DNA from: a virus
Length of the DNA: 64,000 nucleotides
IMG/VR virus record: IMGVR_UViG_3300034358_000032
Coordinates: 1-64,000 of that record
Reading direction: 5' to 3' (one strand)
Of this stretch, positions 1 through 7,081 are shown in pieces. The notes below the pieces were generated by a model, which searched no databases, was not told the DNA's origin, and worked only from the letters and a program-made list of their open reading frames with translations. The position numbers and the translations under genes were made by a program. The number at the start of each line of letters is the position of its first letter. Position 1 is the stretch's first letter.

Positions 1-128
1 CCTGGTCCAGCCCCGCCCTGGTCCAGCCCCGCCCTGGTCCAGCCCCGCCCTGGTCCAGCCCCGCCCTGGTCCAGCCCCGCCCTGGTCCAGCCCCGCCCTG
101 GTCCAGCCCCGCCCTGGTCCAGCCCCGG
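1..128. repeat. 16-bp tandem repeat, 8 copies
   Basis: The unit CCTGGTCCAGCCCCGC is repeated eight times head to tail from the first base. The first seven copies are identical; the eighth ends in GG instead of GC. The array may continue left of the window. It contains no spacers and no convincing coding frame, so it is an iteron-like or minisatellite array of unknown role. Confidence 0.95.
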
Positions 129-136
129 ACAACAAA

Positions 137-160
137 AAGCCCCGGACATTGCCGGGGCTT
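137..160 (-). terminator. Intrinsic terminator for the small minus-strand genes
   Basis: The stem AAGCCCCGG/CCGGGGCTT has a six-base loop. Read on the minus strand it is followed by TTTTTGTTGT, the expected U-rich tail. It lies just downstream of the last small minus-strand gene and is nearly a copy of the terminator at 585-607. Confidence 0.85.
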
Positions 161-163
161 GTT

Positions 164-190
164 TGGTGGTGGTGGTGGTGGTGGTGGTGG
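164..190. repeat. (TGG)9 trinucleotide run
   Basis: Nine uninterrupted TGG triplets lie between the terminator and the stop codon of the next minus-strand gene. Shorter GGT runs occur at the matching position beside the second terminator (about 611-620) and inside the gene at 626-880, where they encode a threonine run. Confidence 0.9.
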
Positions 191-210
191 TTACCAGATC
201 ACTGGTAACC
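189..210. repeat. Perfect 9-bp inverted repeat
   Basis: GGTTACCAG and CTGGTAACC flank the four-base loop ATCA. The stop codon of the minus-strand gene at 191-388 lies inside the left arm. It may be a 3'-end RNA hairpin or a protein-binding site. Confidence 0.75.
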
Positions 211-388
211 CTTGGAGAGTCCGCACCAATATCATCATTCCCGCCGCCGCCGGGATTGCCAGCACAAAGCCGGCTATTGCCGCAAGCATGATGACATCAG
301 GAGAGTCGAACATAGCTTGCCTTGCCCGTTGCCTTGCCCGTTCCCGGTCTAACCGGCGCGACACACTATAGGATTGCCGTTTCATCAT
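191..388 (-). CDS. Small membrane protein, unknown function
   Basis: A 65-residue protein with a basic, arginine-rich N-terminal half and one predicted membrane segment from about residue 32 to 55 (Ile/Leu/Ala/Gly/Val-rich). The start at 388 is chosen because AAGGA lies eight bases upstream and only one base separates it from the stop of the upstream gene, which suggests translational coupling. It is the last gene of a three-gene minus-strand set ending at the terminator at 137-160. I recognise no family; a small inner-membrane protein is all that can be inferred. Confidence 0.55.
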   Translation of the reverse strand: MMKRQSYSVSRRLDRERARQRARQAMFDSPDVIMLAAIAGFVLAIPAAAGMMILVRTLQGLPVIW

Positions 389-389
389 G

Positions 390-557
390 TCAGTTATCCT
401 TGCCCGTTGCTTCAATCCTATCTCCGAAAATCTGGAACAAGTCCTCTTGCACTCTTAAGCCGTCCGACTCAGTCATCTTTACCCCAAAGGCTGAGTCCAT
501 AGCCTTGCCGATATCCATAATGATGGAGATCAAAGCCATGTTCTGACATTCATCCAT
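390..557 (-). CDS. Small hypothetical protein
   Basis: A 55-residue acidic protein with no recognised domain. The start at 557 is preceded by AGGAG with a nine-base gap, a good ribosome-binding site. The stop is followed after one base by the start of the next gene. A terminator (585-607) stands between this gene and the upstream gene at 626-880, so expression probably needs read-through or its own start site. Confidence 0.5.
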   Translation of the reverse strand: MDECQNMALISIIMDIGKAMDSAFGVKMTESDGLRVQEDLFQIFGDRIEATGKDN

Positions 558-584
558 GTTCGCCGACTCCTGATTGAAGCAAAA

Positions 585-607
585 AAGCCCCGGCATAACC
601 GGGGCTT
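585..607 (-). terminator. Intrinsic terminator
   Basis: A nine-base stem AAGCCCCGG/CCGGGGCTT with loop CATAA is followed on the minus strand by TTTTTTGCTTC. It sits directly downstream of the 626-880 gene. Twenty-two bases at 599-620 are identical to 152-173 beside the other terminator, so the two probably arose by duplication. Confidence 0.9.
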
Positions 608-625
608 GTTTGGTGGTGGTTGCTA

Positions 626-880
626 CTAGAAGGTTACACCGGAAGCTTCCGCCGCAAGCTTAACCCGCCGAGTCCAAGAGGACTTCATTCCCGCCGATAG
701 CTTGTCATAGTCAACATTGTTGGCCTTGCAAACCTGCTTAACCATTGCCAGCAGGGCCGAGTCCTTGGCAGTAGGTTGGACCGCAAGGGCAGCTAGAACC
801 TTGTCCAGATCAGACATTGCCGGAGCCGGGGCCGTGCCTACAGTGTTGGTGGTGGTGGTGGTCTTAGGAGCAATGGCCAT
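626..880 (-). CDS. Small hypothetical protein with Thr run
   Basis: An 84-residue protein. The N-terminal part is low complexity, with five consecutive threonines (encoded by the GGT/ACC run) followed by Ala/Pro. From about residue 22 to the end it is a predicted helical domain rich in Lys and Ala. The start at 880 is chosen to begin at the conserved-looking MAIAP; upstream in-frame sequence looks non-coding. It is the first gene of the small minus-strand set and has a strong terminator at its end. No family recognised. Confidence 0.5.
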   Translation of the reverse strand: MAIAPKTTTTTNTVGTAPAPAMSDLDKVLAALAVQPTAKDSALLAMVKQVCKANNVDYDKLSAGMKSSWTRRVKLAAEASGVTF

Positions 881-1009
881 AACACAGTACCTTATGAGGG
901 CCGTTGGCCTTGTTGGCCTCTTTAGGGGCTTGTTGCCCGTCCGGTAGCCAAGACATAGCCCCGCGCCAGCAATCCTAGCAAGTAACATAATAGAGATGGC
1001 ATACACGCT

Positions 1010-1015
1010 ATTATA
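1010..1015 (-). promoter_or_regulatory. Candidate -10 box for the small minus-strand genes
   Basis: On the minus strand this reads TATAAT, in an A+T-rich patch (TATATATAG nearby) unusual for this genome and about 130 bases upstream of the gene at 626-880. No good -35 hexamer is visible at standard spacing, so this is a weak call. Confidence 0.3.
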
Positions 1016-1369
1016 TGATGCTTGCCACTACTATATATAGCCCCGCCATTGTCCGGCGTTACTCGCCTTGCCCTTGGCCTATCCTTGCCCTTCTTGCCCT
1101 ATGCCATTGCATGACATGGCCACTAAGCCCCCTAGCAAGCCCCTACAGCCCCCTATCATACCCCCCGCCACATTACCCCATTTCCGCCGCCGGAAGCCGT
1201 GTAGCATCATTTCGGTTAGTATGTATGTCATTACAATCAGCCGTAATGACTTATCCGCGATCAGTAACCGATACAATCCGGGTGCGATATAGTCCGAACC
1301 ATTGCACCATTGCTTCAATTCGCCTGCGATTACACTATGCCGTTACTGTGTGCGATAGTGTGCGTGCAT

Positions 1370-1625
1370 GCGCCAGCGTGCGTGCGTGCCATTGCGTGCG
1401 GCCTGCGTGCGATTGCGTGCCGCGTGCCATTGCGTGCTTCACGCCTGCGATTGCGTGCGAGCGTGCGATTGCGTGCGTGCGACATACGCCCGCGTGCGAG
1501 CGGCCGGCGCTTGGCGCTCGGCGTTGCCATTGCGTGCTTCACGCCTGCGATTGCGTGCGCTCGACGTGCCATAGCGTGCGCTCGGCGCACCATGGCGTGC
1601 GCTCGACGTGCGATTGCGTGCACGC
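1370..1625. repeat. Degenerate GCGATTGCGTGC repeat cluster
   Basis: About nine copies of (C/G)ATTGCGTGC-type motifs are packed here. A 35-bp stretch at 1425-1459 is repeated exactly at 1525-1559, a 100-bp offset. The open frames through this region encode Cys/Arg/Ala-rich repetitive peptides and look spurious. The wider stretch 1016-1928 has no gene I can support. Confidence 0.8.
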
Positions 1626-1740
1626 CCCCACGGGGGCGTCGATCTCGTAACGATTACCCCCCGGACCGGCCCCGGGCCTTGGAGAAAATAGTCCGTTTTG
1701 ATATCGGGGGGGCTCAAAATCAGGGGAGGGCTTAGGTAAA

Positions 1741-1900
1741 AACCCCCATAACGGAGGCATCAACGTCCGGCACTAGCTGCAACGGATGGACGTTCTTGTT
1801 TTCGAACCCCCTTTCCGAAGGAGGCATGCCAATATCTGCGGAGCTGCCCGGTCTATCGACGCCAGTTTTCGAACCCCCTCATCCGGAGGCATAAATGTCC
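1741..1900. repeat. Three dispersed AACCCCC-n-GGAGGCAT elements
   Basis: Elements at about 1741-1768, 1804-1830 and 1871-1900 share AACCCCC, a short spacer and GGAGGCAT. The second and third also share a preceding TTTTCG, and the first and third share a GTCCG(G/C)C tail. In the second and third the C-run can pair with the GGAGG, hiding a Shine-Dalgarno-like sequence. A 13-codon frame starts five bases after the last GGAGG (1895-1936). Role unknown. Confidence 0.7.
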
Positions 1901-1928
1901 GCCGCCTCCCAATCCATGCGCCTGCCCG

Positions 1929-2180
1929 TCACTTAGTCCGGTAATTGTGCCAGGGATAGGCCGATGGCGTTTCCTCGATCCGGCCCGCCGTAACCAGGCC
2001 GCGCAGCGTGTTGTAGAGCCGCATCGTCATCTCGAACGCGCTGAATCGCCCGCCACGGACGACCTCGCGCATGACCGCTTCGGCATCGCCGTGCTGCTTG
2101 TTCTCAAGCTCGCTCTCGAAGCTATCGATGTGGAAGGTATGACCGCATGCGCGCGGCGTCGTTTCAGGCTTCGTTATCAT
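1929..2180 (-). CDS. Hypothetical protein
   Basis: An 83-residue protein with no recognised domain. The start at 2180 overlaps the stop of the upstream gene as ATGA. It is the last of three minus-strand genes (2634 to 1929) linked by such overlaps, so they are probably translated from one message. No U-tailed terminator is obvious downstream; the repeat elements at 1741-1900 follow. Confidence 0.6.
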   Translation of the reverse strand: MITKPETTPRACGHTFHIDSFESELENKQHGDAEAVMREVVRGGRFSAFEMTMRLYNTLRGLVTAGRIEETPSAYPWHNYRTK

Positions 2181-2389
2181 CGGTTGCGGTCCTCAATAGG
2201 CGAATGGCTTCTAGCTGCATGGATGGCGATCCGGTTCCAGCAGCGACGCGCGATTTCCGCGTTGATCCGCGCCAATCGGATACGCGATGCCTGCCCCTTC
2301 TCCGCGGCCCACTTGGTGTCCAACAGGATGTCCAGCACATCGCGTTGACGGCACAGCGCATCCATAATGACTTCGCGGTCTTCGATCAT
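2177..2389 (-). CDS. Hypothetical protein
   Basis: A 70-residue basic protein, mostly helical, rich in Arg, Ala and Ile, with no recognised family. A longer frame starts at 2446, but the ATG at 2387-2389 overlaps the upstream stop codon as ATGA, matching the coupling seen at this gene's own 3' end, so I chose 2389. It is the middle gene of a three-gene operon. Confidence 0.55.
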   Translation of the reverse strand: MIEDREVIMDALCRQRDVLDILLDTKWAAEKGQASRIRLARINAEIARRCWNRIAIHAARSHSPIEDRNR

Positions 2390-2634
2390 CCTCGCCTGAT
2401 CTTCCAGCCGACGCAGAACACCGCCACACGCGGATCCGCCTTCCACTCAAGGAAATAGCCGAAGCCGGTCGGATGCGAGACCGAGCCGAGGACTAATGCG
2501 AGCGATCCGATAGGATGACCGTCGCCCTCCTCGAAGGCCACCTTCACCACTCGGCTCTTGTTGGGCACAGCGCCTGGCGCCTGCTCCCGCGTGAATAAGC
2601 CCCTCCAACCGGGCTCAGGCCGTAAGTTCATCAT
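2386..2634 (-). CDS. Hypothetical phage protein
   Basis: An 82-residue protein starting MMNLRPEPGW and ending basic. The frame extends upstream to 2808 but that part overlaps the plus-strand winged-helix gene, so an ATG at 2634 (or 2631) is preferred; its ribosome-binding site is weak. It is first in the minus-strand operon 2634-1929 and overlaps the next start by ATGA. Its start is divergent from the gene at 2693, leaving 58 bases for two promoters. No function assigned. Confidence 0.55.
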   Translation of the reverse strand: MMNLRPEPGWRGLFTREQAPGAVPNKSRVVKVAFEEGDGHPIGSLALVLGSVSHPTGFGYFLEWKADPRVAVFCVGWKIRRG

Positions 2635-2692
2635 TGCTCTGCGATGGGGTATGGAACGCTTCGTTGTCAAGGATGACAAAGGAGACCTTCCG

Positions 2693-3121
2693 ATGCCACG
2701 CATTGAGATCGACGTTGACCAAATCCTCACCAGCGCCGTCAGCTTGGAGATCGACCCCGGCGACAAAGTCCTCGTAATGTCCGGCGTCATTATAGGCGTC
2801 GTCGGCAAACAGGCGATCCGACAGGCCCCCGTCGAGACCGCACCGGCGCTTGCTCCGGCCGAAAGAGAGGAGCCGGCAAGTCGGGGACGAGTGACGCTTC
2901 CGGAGAACCTGGTCCTTCAGAAGAAAACGCTGGAACTCATCCGCGCCAAGGGTCCGCTCACCGGTCGCCAACTGTCATCGTCGCTCGGAGGCAAACACCA
3001 GACGGGCATGGGGCGCATGGCCGGAGTGCTCAAGCGGCTCACGGCGGAAGGACAGATCCGCCGTGTGAACGGTGATAGATATCCAGCTTACGTCTATGCG
3101 GGCAACGGGCCCGGAACATGA
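2693..3121 (+). CDS. Winged-helix DNA-binding protein, unknown role
   Basis: A 142-residue protein. AAGGAG lies eight bases before the ATG at 2693 and decides the start over in-frame ATGs at 2558 and 2651. Residues about 1-45 form a small beta-rich domain, followed by a Pro/Ala/Glu linker. Residues about 76-135 read as a winged helix: KTLELIRAKGPLTGRQLSS resembles the first helices, with a recognition helix around the GMGRMAGVLKRL stretch and a wing ending YPAYVY. A hairpin terminator follows directly. Probably a transcription regulator; its target is unknown, though the small divergent genes are candidates. Confidence 0.65.
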   Translation: MPRIEIDVDQILTSAVSLEIDPGDKVLVMSGVIIGVVGKQAIRQAPVETAPALAPAEREEPASRGRVTLPENLVLQKKTLELIRAKGPLTGRQLSSSLGGKHQTGMGRMAGVLKRLTAEGQIRRVNGDRYPAYVYAGNGPGT

Positions 3122-3160
3122 AAACGCCTCCGCCGGTCTTGCAACCGAGGAGGCGTTTCC
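3121..3160. terminator. Bidirectional-looking terminator hairpin
   Basis: AAACGCCTCC at 3122-3131 pairs with GGAGGCGTTT at 3149-3158, with an inner CGGT/ACCG extension. It begins at the stop codon of the winged-helix gene and separates it from the convergent minus-strand gene ending at 3282. Confidence 0.75.
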
Positions 3161-3281
3161 CTGCGCGACGCGGCGAAGCGCCACACCCGAACAGCATTAA
3201 TAGTGGTCGGGATTGTCCGTCAAGCGATTCGTTGGTGGCCGACAGGGGACAAAACCCGACAGGCGATTTGTACCCTGTCGC

Positions 3282-3539
3282 TCACTCAGCAGCCGGTTCC
3301 GGCCGGAGCGTGGTCGCCGCCATGATGAGGCTGCGGGTCAGCAGCTTGAGCACGGCCGCGCCGAACTCCTCGGAGCGATCAAGCGGGACGTTCCCGGAAA
3401 GTTCCCCAAGGGCGATCGTCAGGACCGTGGTCGCCATATCGACCCGCATGCCGGCGATGGCGTCGCGGACCCTCAGCAGGGCCTCGGCTCCGGCTTCGGG
3501 ATTGGCGGAACTCCTCGGTATTTCACAGCCGTTCAGCAT
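3282..3539 (-). CDS. Hypothetical protein
   Basis: An 85-residue, predominantly helical protein with no recognised domain. AAGGA sits seven bases before the ATG at 3539, supporting this start. It is transcribed away from the XRE-like gene at 3895, and the operator-like array at 3683-3769 lies between them, so the two may share control. It converges on the terminator at 3121-3160. Confidence 0.6.
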   Translation of the reverse strand: MLNGCEIPRSSANPEAGAEALLRVRDAIAGMRVDMATTVLTIALGELSGNVPLDRSEEFGAAVLKLLTRSLIMAATTLRPEPAAE

Positions 3540-3682
3540 GGCGCAGTCCTTGTGGCTTGCCGATTAGGCGGCCAAGCCGCCGGTCAGTGCGACATAGACG
3601 CAACCGATGGTTGGCCGCAATGACGCGGATGCCTCCGGAGCCGCCGCGCCAGCCAGGGCGCCAAACCCGATTTGGGGTGAGC

Positions 3683-3769
3683 GCGCCACTGGCGCACCAC
3701 TGGCGCATTTTTAATCTCCACTATGACGAACGGGGGTTGCGCCAGTTGCGCCAGTGGGGTTATGGCGCA
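3683..3769. promoter_or_regulatory. Operator-like array TGGCGCA/TGCGCCA
   Basis: Five sites: TGGCGCA at 3690-3696, 3701-3707 and 3763-3769, and the inverse TGCGCCA at 3738-3744 and 3747-3753. GTTGCGCCAGTGG and its near-complement make the array almost symmetrical around an A+T-rich centre (TTTTTAATCTCCAC) that could hold a -10 box. It lies in the 355-base gap between divergent genes at 3539 and 3895, which otherwise holds no supported gene. Confidence 0.6.
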
Positions 3770-3894
3770 AGGCCATACACCCACACCGGCGCACCCACCA
3801 CACCCCCGGCAGCAGTTCGGCTCACAGCCTGATCTTTCTAGCACCTAAACCCTGAAACCGGGTATGGCGGTCTCGGAACATCAGGACTTTGGCC

Positions 3895-4308
3895 GTGTAT
3901 CGGATCCCGGAACCAGAAACGCCGCTCCGCCTGCCCTGCCCCTGGCGGCGGCTCCGCTACAACCTCGAATGTATCGGCTGGACGCAAAATGAGTTGGCGC
4001 GGCGAGCCCGACTCGAAGACTCGTCCGTCCGCCAGATGTGCCGAGGCGTGCGCCAGATCCCCGATCCTCTGGCGGTTTGGGTTGAGGCGCTCGCCAAGAT
4101 CCATCGCGGGCTGATCCAACCGATTCCGTGGGACCCGGTCGGGCAAAGCGCCGCAAAGTGCGTCTATCCCGAGTTCGATCCGGACGATGACGAGGTCTGC
4201 ATCACGCCGAAGCTGATCCCGCGCCACCTGCTGGAGCAGCATTTGCGCAATGATCCGCTGCGGGTTGGTGTCGATAACGAATTGGCTGTTGACACAGCGA
4301 CGAGATAA
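3895..4308 (+). CDS. XRE-like helix-turn-helix protein
   Basis: A 137-residue protein. The GTG at 3895 is preferred because AGGA lies eight bases upstream; an in-frame TTG at 3889 is too close to it. Residues about 18-65 look like an XRE/Cro-type helix-turn-helix (RLRYNLECIGWTQNELARRA then a second helix with SSVRQMCRG). The C-terminal half is acidic and has no recognised domain. It stands at the head of the late operon, just before the HNH and terminase genes, and downstream of a symmetrical operator-like array, so it could control late transcription or act near packaging. Both roles are inference. Confidence 0.55.
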   Translation: MYRIPEPETPLRLPCPWRRLRYNLECIGWTQNELARRARLEDSSVRQMCRGVRQIPDPLAVWVEALAKIHRGLIQPIPWDPVGQSAAKCVYPEFDPDDDEVCITPKLIPRHLLEQHLRNDPLRVGVDNELAVDTATR

Positions 4309-4349
4309 GCCCTCTAAATCAATAGCCTGGACGAAGTTGCGGAGACTCG

Positions 4350-4652
4350 ATGCCATTGAGGCCTCCTATCCATCGACCCGCCGGGTGGCGCCCCTCTCCC
4401 CGGGCGCCCTCTTTTTGCGACCCCTACTACAAGTCCGCCGAACATCTGGCGTTCCGAGCGGCGGTGTTGAAGCGAGATCGGTATCACTGCACCGACCCTA
4501 AATGTGAGACGCCGGGACGTGGATCGGGAGGACGACTGATCGCTGACCACATCGTGGCACGTAAGGATGGAGGCGGGAATGAGGTCTCTAACGGCCGGAC
4601 GCTCTGCCCCGCCTGCGACAACCGGCGACACCGAGAAAAGGGTTTGAGATAA
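4350..4652 (+). CDS. HNH endonuclease
   Basis: A 100-residue HNH nuclease. The core runs from about residue 40: LKRDRYHC supplies the first zinc Cys with a CxxxxC pair, then ADHI gives the catalytic His with metal-binding Asp, and LCPACDNRRH gives the second CxxC and closing His. GGAG five bases before the ATG supports the start. HNH proteins next to HK97-type terminases assist the large terminase in DNA cleavage during packaging in several characterised phages; the position directly before the terminase genes fits that. Confidence 0.85.
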   Translation: MPLRPPIHRPAGWRPSPRAPSFCDPYYKSAEHLAFRAAVLKRDRYHCTDPKCETPGRGSGGRLIADHIVARKDGGGNEVSNGRTLCPACDNRRHREKGLR

Positions 4653-4654
4653 AG

Positions 4655-4852
4655 ATGCTGCCGACGCCGCCCAAGCCTGCCGAGCACCCCCTCCTGGTGA
4701 AGTGCCGCACCAACGCCGAGTGGGCGGCCGAGCATATCAGGGTGCTGCGCGGCAAGAAGTGGAAGCGGAAGGGCGAACGACTGGCTCTGCGCTGCCGCAT
4801 GGATCCGCGTTGGGCCGCCTGGGAGATTCATCGGCGCGAGGCCAAATCGTGA
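4655..4852 (+). CDS. Small basic protein before the terminase
   Basis: A 65-residue, strongly basic protein (many Lys, Arg and Trp) with no recognised domain. It starts two bases after the HNH stop and its own stop overlaps the small-terminase start as GTGA, so it belongs to the packaging operon. Its charge suggests nucleic-acid binding, but that is inference only. Confidence 0.6.
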   Translation: MLPTPPKPAEHPLLVKCRTNAEWAAEHIRVLRGKKWKRKGERLALRCRMDPRWAAWEIHRREAKS

Positions 4853-5400
4853 GTTTGCGAGGGCGTAAACCGACACCGACGGTGCTGTTCGAGTTGCACG
4901 GCAAGCCCTCCAAAGGGCGCGCGGTCAAGAAAGCCGTGGAGCCGATGCCAACGACGGGTGACCTGTCGGAACCGCCGGAGTGGCTGAACGAGGCCCAACG
5001 GGCCGGCTGGCGATATGCGATCCAGCATGCTCCTCCGGGCGTCCTGGGGCATATCGACCGGGGCGTCCTCGCGGTGTGGATTATGGCCGAAGACCTCCAT
5101 CGGCGGGCGTCCGTCGCGCAAAACAACGCAGGAACATTGCTCGTGAAGGCCCCGAACACGGGGACGCCGCTGCAATCGCCCTATCTGGCGATCATCAACC
5201 GCCAGGGCTTGATCATGCTGAAGGCGGCCGGCGAGCTTGGTTTCAGCCCCGTCAGCCGGCCGCGGATCGGCGCCGGAGCACCAGCGGGGATACCCGCCGC
5301 ATCGCTAAGGACCTCACCGCATGCCGCCCGTGGGCAAAAGCCCAGGCCGACGCTCGACGCCTTCCTCGATAGCCATCCGGACAGCCAGGCGATTAATTGA
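4849..5400 (+). CDS. terS: Terminase small subunit, P27 family
   Basis: A 183-residue protein. The GTG start at 4849 overlaps the upstream stop (GTGA) and places the typical P27 opening RGRKPTPT at the N-terminus. The middle contains the family pattern LxxxGxLxxxDxxxLxxW-like helices (GHIDRGVLAVWIMAEDL) and a typical NPxxxxxNRQ-like element (LAIINRQGLIMLKAAGELGF). It recognises phage DNA and loads the large subunit for packaging. The C-terminal 50 residues are Pro/Ala/Ser-rich. Its 3' end overlaps the large-subunit gene by 80 bases. Confidence 0.85.
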   Translation: MSLRGRKPTPTVLFELHGKPSKGRAVKKAVEPMPTTGDLSEPPEWLNEAQRAGWRYAIQHAPPGVLGHIDRGVLAVWIMAEDLHRRASVAQNNAGTLLVKAPNTGTPLQSPYLAIINRQGLIMLKAAGELGFSPVSRPRIGAGAPAGIPAASLRTSPHAARGQKPRPTLDAFLDSHPDSQAIN

Positions 5401-7066
5401 CCCGCCGACCTTCTATGCCGAGCAAGTCCTCGGCGAGAAGATCATCGCGGGGCGACTGGCCCGGCTGGCCTGCACACGACACATAGACGACCTCACCACG
5501 GGCCATAAGCGCGGGCTGGTCTGGTCACCCGAGACCGCAAAGTTCTCGTCGGACTTCTTTCGCTACCTCAAGCACTCCAAGGGCGAGTGGGCGGGGCAGA
5601 GCATCGAGCTTGAGCCGTGGCAGGAGTTCACGGTCGGCAGCGTGTTCGGCTGGAAGCGCAAGAACAAGACCCGGCGCTTTCGGATGGTCTACGAGGAGAT
5701 CGCTCGGAAGAACGGGAAATCGACCAAGCTATCGGGGATAGGGCTCTATTCCCTGGTAGCCGACCGCGAGGCCGGAGCCGAGATATACGCCGCCGCAACA
5801 AAGAAGGATCAGGCGCGCATTATTTTCGACGAGGCGCGCCGGATGGTGCTTTCGTCGGAGGAATTGCGGCGCAAGGTCAACGTCTATCGGTTGAACCTGT
5901 CGGTAGACCTGACCGGATCGAAGTTCGAACCGCTATCGTCCGACGACCGGACGCTGGACGGCCTGAACCCGCAGACGCTGCTGGTCGACGAGCTGCACAA
6001 GCACAAGTCCCGCGCTCTGCTCGACGTGCTCGACACCGCGATGGGCTCACGGCGGCAACCGCTAATTTGGATTATAACTACATCCGGCGACGACAATCCG
6101 GAGAGCGTCTACGCCGCCGAGAACGACTACGCGATCAAAGTGCTGGAGCGGGTTGTCGAGGACGACAACTACTTCGCCTACATCGCGACGATCGACAAAG
6201 CCGACCAGTGGGACGATCCGAAGATATGGATCAAGGCCAATCCCAACCTTGGCGTCAGCGTCAAAATGGACGACCTCCAGCGCCAGGCGCTGAAGGCCAA
6301 GGGTTCGCCCCCGGCCAAGAGCGCCTTCATGCGCTTGCGGCTCAATGTTCGATCCTCCGGGGCGGACAGGGCTCTCGACATGGAGCAGTGGGCGAAAAAC
6401 AGCCTCGGGAAGTTCGATCCCGGGCACCTGGCGGGCCGCAAGTTCTACGGCGCGCTGGATCTGAGCTCCAAGATCGATTTGACGGCCTGGGTGAAGGTTT
6501 TCCCGCCAACCGGCGACAACGACCCGCGCTGGCGCATCGTCCCGCGCTTCTGGCTACCTGCTGACACCGTCGAAGAAAAATCCGACCGCGACCGCGTGCA
6601 GTACCGGCGCTGGATCGACGAAGGTTTTATCGAGACGACGGCTGGCAACACGATCGACCACAACGAGATACAGGCGGCGGTGCAAGAGGACTGCCGCATC
6701 TACGAGGCGCTTTCCATCGCCTACGACAGTTGGAACGCCGCCCAGTTGGCGAACACGTTGCTCGCCGAGGGCCTGCCCATGTTCGAGTTCATCCAGGGCG
6801 TTCGTAGCTACAACGGGCCGATGAAAGAGCTTATGGCGATGGTCCTCGCCTGCAAGTTGGACCATGGGGACAACCCGGTGCTGACGTGGATGGCGCACAA
6901 CCTGCACATCACCAAGCCCGATAAAAACCAGAATTACATGCCGTCGAAACAGCATTCGACGGGGCGCATCGACGGCATGACCGCCACGATCATGGCCATA
7001 GGCCGGTCGATGGTCGCCGAAGAAGGCGTCACGTATCTGAATACCGACGAGATCATCAGCTTCTAA
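5321..7066 (+). CDS. terL: Terminase large subunit
   Basis: A 581-residue packaging motor of the Terminase_1 (HK97/P27-associated) type. The ATPase domain shows a Walker A ARKNGKST at about 128-135, a Walker B LVDELH at 221-226, and a coupling motif ITTSG near 252. The RNase H-like nuclease starts with GALDLSSKIDLTA at about 377-389, carrying the first metal-binding Asp; a later Asp-rich strand is AYDSWN. It drives DNA into proheads and cuts headful or cohesive ends. It overlaps the small subunit by 80 bases and precedes the portal gene. Confidence 0.95.
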   Translation: MPPVGKSPGRRSTPSSIAIRTARRLIDPPTFYAEQVLGEKIIAGRLARLACTRHIDDLTTGHKRGLVWSPETAKFSSDFFRYLKHSKGEWAGQSIELEPWQEFTVGSVFGWKRKNKTRRFRMVYEEIARKNGKSTKLSGIGLYSLVADREAGAEIYAAATKKDQARIIFDEARRMVLSSEELRRKVNVYRLNLSVDLTGSKFEPLSSDDRTLDGLNPQTLLVDELHKHKSRALLDVLDTAMGSRRQPLIWIITTSGDDNPESVYAAENDYAIKVLERVVEDDNYFAYIATIDKADQWDDPKIWIKANPNLGVSVKMDDLQRQALKAKGSPPAKSAFMRLRLNVRSSGADRALDMEQWAKNSLGKFDPGHLAGRKFYGALDLSSKIDLTAWVKVFPPTGDNDPRWRIVPRFWLPADTVEEKSDRDRVQYRRWIDEGFIETTAGNTIDHNEIQAAVQEDCRIYEALSIAYDSWNAAQLANTLLAEGLPMFEFIQGVRSYNGPMKELMAMVLACKLDHGDNPVLTWMAHNLHITKPDKNQNYMPSKQHSTGRIDGMTATIMAIGRSMVAEEGVTYLNTDEIISF

Positions 7067-7081
7067 ACGGAGATCATACCT

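Noticed and set aside
1-128. CRISPR array
   Set aside because: The 16-bp units are directly adjacent with no spacers and no cas genes are present.
1015-1735. Plus-strand frames giving Cys/Arg-rich proteins in the repeat region
   Set aside because: The translations are produced by short DNA repeats (GCGATTGCGTGC), have no domain and overlap in several frames.
1826-1894. 22-codon frame MPISAELPG... preceding the third repeat element
   Set aside because: GGAGG is only one base before the ATG, too close to act as its ribosome-binding site; the frame is set by the repeats.
3557-3832. 91-codon plus-strand frame in the 3540-3894 gap
   Set aside because: It lies across the operator-like repeat array, is Arg/Pro-rich, has no ribosome-binding site and no recognisable domain.
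5617-6564. 315-codon frame inside the large terminase
   Set aside because: It is an out-of-frame shadow of the terminase, Arg-rich and without domain.
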